DNA of 8,637 bases from Chitinophaga pinensis. Its GTDB lineage: Bacteria; Bacteroidota; Bacteroidia; Flavobacteriales_D; Crocinitomicaceae. The stretch spans positions 1 through 8,637 of the forward strand of contig CAMBRH010000137.1 in assembly GCA_945870115.1 (NCBI GenBank), read 5' to 3'. This document shows positions 6,581 to 8,637 of the stretch, in pieces. The notes beneath the pieces are model-generated. The model was not told the DNA's origin. It saw nothing but the letters and a program-made list of their open reading frames with translations, and ran no database searches. The stretch's first letter is position 1. Every line of letters starts with the position of its first letter. The translations under genes and the position numbers were made by a program.

Positions 6581-6620
6581 AATCTAAAAATCGAATAATC
6601 CATCAATCTAAAAATCTAAT
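6581..6620 (+). repeat. Octamer array directly upstream of accC
   Basis: Five units keep an exact 8-nt period and all begin AATC: AATCTAAA, AATCGAAT, AATCCATC, AATCTAAA and AATCTAAT. The array ends 9 nt before the accC ATG, so it occupies the 5' side of the ribosome-binding region. An oppositely oriented copy of the unit lies at 6560-6571 and can pair with either the first unit or the last two. Confidence 0.75.
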
Positions 6621-6629
6621 TTAAAAAAG

Positions 6630-7964
6630 ATGTTCAAAAAAATATTAATTGCCAATAGAGGTGAAATCGCTTTACGTATAATTCGTACTTGTAAAGAGAT
6701 GGGAATCAAAACGGTGGCTGTTTATTCAACAGCTGATAAAGATAGTTTGCCAGTTAGATTTGCTGATGAAGCAGTTTGTATTGGTCCTGCAGTAAGTTCA
6801 AAATCGTATTTATCTATTGCAAATATAATTGCTGCAGCAGAGATCACAAATGCAGACGCTATTCATCCTGGTTATGGGTTTTTGTCTGAAAATTCTAAAT
6901 TTTCTGCAATTTGCCAAAAACACGGAATAAAATTCATTGGTGCTTTGCCTGAACAAATTGATGCAATGGGTGATAAAGCAACAGCGAAAGCTACAATGAT
7001 TGCTGCTGGAGTTCCTTGTATTCCAGGTTCGGCAGGTTTATTGAAAGATGTTCAAGATGCAAAAGACCAAGCTAAAAAAGTTGTTTATCCTGTCATCATG
7101 AAAGCAACTGCTGGAGGTGGAGGAAAAGGAATGCGCATCGTTTGGAAAGAAGAAGATATTGAAACTGCTTGGGATTCTTGTCGTCAAGAAGCTGCTGCTG
7201 CCTTTGGCAATGATGGACTTTACATGGAGAAATACATTGAAGAACCTCGTCACATTGAAATTCAAATCGCTGGAGATCAATACGGTAATGCTTGTCACAT
7301 GTCTGAAAGAGATTGTTCAATTCAACGTCGTCATCAAAAATTAGTTGAAGAAACTCCTTCTCCTTTTATGACAGATGAGTTGAGAAATAGAATGGGAGAG
7401 GCAGCAATTAAAGCAACCAAAGCAGTAAATTACGAAGGTGTTGGAACAGTTGAATTTTTAGTTGATAAAAACCGTGATTTTTACTTCATGGAAATGAATA
7501 CTAGAATTCAAGTTGAACACACAATTACTGAAGAAGTAATTGATTTCGATTTAATTAAAGAACAAATAAAAATCGCTGCAGGAATAAAAATTTCTGGAAA
7601 AAATTATTTTCCACATTTACACGCAATTCAATGTCGAATAAATGCTGAAGATCCAAGTAATGATTTCAGACCTTGCCCAGGAAAAATTACGAGTTATCAT
7701 TCTCCAGGTGGACATGGTGTAAGAATTGATACACATGCGTATGCGGGTTACACAATTCCATCAAATTACGATTCAATGATTTCAAAATTAATTGTTGTAG
7801 CGCAAACTAGAGAAGAAGCAATTTTGAAAATGAAGCGTGCATTAGACGAATACATTATTGAAGGCGTAAAAACTACGATTCCTTTCCATCAAAAATTAAT
7901 GAACAATCCTGATTTTAATGCTGGAAATTTCACAACTGCTTTTATGGAAACATTCGAATATTAG
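6630..7964 (+). CDS. accC: Acetyl-CoA carboxylase biotin carboxylase subunit
   Basis: This 444-residue ATP-grasp enzyme uses ATP and bicarbonate to carboxylate the biotin on AccB, the first half-reaction of malonyl-CoA formation. The N-terminal biotin carboxylase domain opens KILIANRGEIALR (4-16), with HPGYGFLSEN at 79-88. The ATP-grasp part has K116, K158, the Gly-rich loop GGGGKGM (162-168) and the metal ligands E275 and E288, then N290, R292, Q294 and E296 in MNTRIQVEH. The C-terminal domain has R336 in CRINAEDP and closes with SNYDSMISKLIV. These match the E. coli catalytic set, and the length is close to its 449 residues. After the VEH motif the sequence reads TITEE where E. coli has PVTEM, a small change. 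It is a stand-alone subunit, not fused to a biotin domain as in pyruvate or propionyl-CoA carboxylases, and adjacency to accB supports the acetyl-CoA role. A strong terminator follows. Confidence 0.96.
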   Translation: MFKKILIANRGEIALRIIRTCKEMGIKTVAVYSTADKDSLPVRFADEAVCIGPAVSSKSYLSIANIIAAAEITNADAIHPGYGFLSENSKFSAICQKHGIKFIGALPEQIDAMGDKATAKATMIAAGVPCIPGSAGLLKDVQDAKDQAKKVVYPVIMKATAGGGGKGMRIVWKEEDIETAWDSCRQEAAAAFGNDGLYMEKYIEEPRHIEIQIAGDQYGNACHMSERDCSIQRRHQKLVEETPSPFMTDELRNRMGEAAIKATKAVNYEGVGTVEFLVDKNRDFYFMEMNTRIQVEHTITEEVIDFDLIKEQIKIAAGIKISGKNYFPHLHAIQCRINAEDPSNDFRPCPGKITSYHSPGGHGVRIDTHAYAGYTIPSNYDSMISKLIVVAQTREEAILKMKRALDEYIIEGVKTTIPFHQKLMNNPDFNAGNFTTAFMETFEY

Positions 7965-7983
7965 AAACTAAAGAAAATAATTT

Positions 7984-8017
7984 AAAAATCCATTTGCTTA
8001 GGCGGATGGATTTTTTT
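7984..8017 (+). terminator. Strong intrinsic terminator after accC
   Basis: A 10-bp stem (7988-7997 with 8002-8011, two G-U pairs) closes a TTAG tetraloop and leads into seven T's at 8011-8017. Five A's at 7984-7988 pair with the T-tract and would serve as a U-tract on the other strand, so the element may also stop transcription of the convergent minus-strand gene. Confidence 0.92.
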
Positions 8018-8025
8018 GTTGTTTT

Positions 8026-8061
8026 GAATAAAAATTAGAATAAAAATTAGAATAAAAATAA
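8026..8061 (+). repeat. 12-bp tandem repeat, three copies
   Basis: GAATAAAAATTA is repeated exactly at 8026-8037 and 8038-8049, with a third copy at 8050-8061 that differs only near its end (GAATAAAAATAA). It lies between the two converging genes, 9 nt after the accC terminator T-tract. The remaining intergenic DNA up to 8140 is AT-rich, with only a weak 6-bp hairpin at 8114-8128 and no gene. Confidence 0.85.
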
Positions 8062-8140
8062 GTAGTCTTGATTTTATAACCTCTTTCTTCATAATTTATT
8101 GTTAATATTTTTTAAATCAAAGTGATTTTATAATCCTCCA

Positions 8141-8637
8141 TCAATCAAATCCTTTAAAATCTTCAGGACATTTGTATTTATTTCTCAAACTTTTTTTGTT
8201 TTTCATTTTTTGAAATAAAACCCGGTTATCGTAATCAATTATCAAACTAATTTCATGCGTTCCAATAGAAGCTGATTTCAAACGTGAAATTGTCATGTCA
8301 AAACTGTAACCAATTCTGTAAGTTGTCAGTTTTTTGTGAGGAATGTGCGCTCCAACAGACATTATGAAGGAATCATATCTTTGTGGAAGTAGTAAATAAC
8401 TTCTATTTCTGAACCAAATTCCTGCGTAAAAAGGTTTTTTGATGATATTCATTACAAGTGTAAAGGTCTGAAATTGGTTTTGTCTTTCATAAATAAACGC
8501 TGGTGAAAAAATCACATTATCAATCAAAAAGCTAATAGTTCCATGTCCAACACTTTTTATTGGCAAGCGTTCTTTGTCTCCTAAAAAAGCATCCTTTGGT
8601 TGTGTTAAATGATGAAAACCTGCACCAAAAGTTCCCG
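8141..8637 (-). CDS. PorP/SprF family membrane protein, C-terminal part
   Basis: The minus-strand frame is open from the right edge to a TGA at 8141-8143, giving 164 complete codons of the C-terminal part; the start lies beyond the window. The visible protein begins GTFGAGFHHLTQP, a hallmark of the PorP/SprF family. It continues with alternating hydrophobic and polar strands typical of an outer-membrane beta-barrel, then the family's near-terminal pattern YRIGYSFDMTISRL and THEISLIIDY. A short basic tail ends KCPEDFKGFD; a Cys-Pro near the end is common in this family. PorP/SprF proteins sit in the outer membrane, and several work with the type IX secretion system in protein export, gliding or adhesin (SprB) placement. 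Genomes of this group carry many paralogues, often next to large secreted adhesins, so a specific role for this one is not known. It converges on accC with a 176-nt gap. Confidence 0.85.
   Translation of the reverse strand, partial: GTFGAGFHHLTQPKDAFLGDKERLPIKSVGHGTISFLIDNVIFSPAFIYERQNQFQTFTLVMNIIKKPFYAGIWFRNRSYLLLPQRYDSFIMSVGAHIPHKKLTTYRIGYSFDMTISRLKSASIGTHEISLIIDYDNRVLFQKMKNKKSLRNKYKCPEDFKGFD

Noticed and set aside
3149..7964. An undescribed biological system in the central gene block.
   Set aside because: Every gene belongs to a known housekeeping family with intact motifs, and the order yceD-rpmF-plsX-fabH plus accBC is a familiar one.
8114..8128. A small hairpin (AAATCA, 3-nt loop, TGATTT) that might terminate the minus-strand PorP/SprF gene.
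   Set aside because: The stem is only 6 bp with one G-C pair, and no T-tract follows on the minus strand. The terminator at 7984-8017 is a better candidate for both directions.
8069..8133. An 11-bp direct repeat TGATTTTATAA at 8069-8079 and 8123-8133.
   Set aside because: It is AT-only apart from one G, and in AT-rich intergenic DNA two copies of this length are not convincing. No element lies between them.

Overview
The window looks like chromosomal DNA from a member of the Bacteroidota, most likely Flavobacteriaceae (Flavobacterium or a close relative). Three things suggest this. The DNA is AT-rich, with strongly A/T-biased third codon positions. Start codons follow A-rich leaders rather than Shine-Dalgarno sites, and one promoter carries the Bacteroidota -7 motif TAnnTTTG. 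The right edge carries a PorP/SprF-family gene, a family tied to the type IX secretion system that is confined to this phylum. No mobile element, phage gene, CRISPR array, tRNA or rRNA is visible.

Layout, left to right. (1) Positions 1-402 hold the 3' end of a MORN-variant (YwqK-like) repeat protein, closed by a clear intrinsic terminator. (2) Positions 522-3011 hold a two-gene unit, an M17 leucyl aminopeptidase followed 15 nt later by pdxA (vitamin B6 synthesis). (3) Positions 3012-3148 are non-coding, with a degenerate heptamer repeat and then a promoter with a perfect TATCTTTG box. (4) Positions 3149-5949 hold yceD/DUF177, rpmF (L32), plsX and fabH with short gaps, an arrangement of ribosomal and lipid-initiation genes conserved across many bacteria. 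(5) Positions 6015-7964 hold accB and accC (biotin carboxyl carrier protein and biotin carboxylase), separated by an unusual 141-nt repeat-rich spacer and closed by a strong terminator. (6) On the minus strand, the 3' two-thirds or less of a PorP/SprF-family gene converges on accC.

The central block forms a functional unit. AccB and AccC carry out the first half-reaction that makes malonyl-CoA, FabH starts fatty acid elongation from acetyl-CoA and malonyl-ACP, and PlsX converts finished acyl-ACP to acyl-phosphate for phospholipid synthesis. The carboxyltransferase genes accA and accD are not in the window. L32 and YceD tie the block to ribosome production.

I see no undescribed multi-gene system; the genes are housekeeping genes. 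The points most worth a second look are outside or at the edge of the genes: a heptamer repeat family found in two intergenic gaps, an exact 8-bp-period array ending 9 nt before accC with alternative inverted pairings, the Trp-punctuated acidic tail of YceD, and an orphan Shine-Dalgarno/GTG pair at the end of pdxA.
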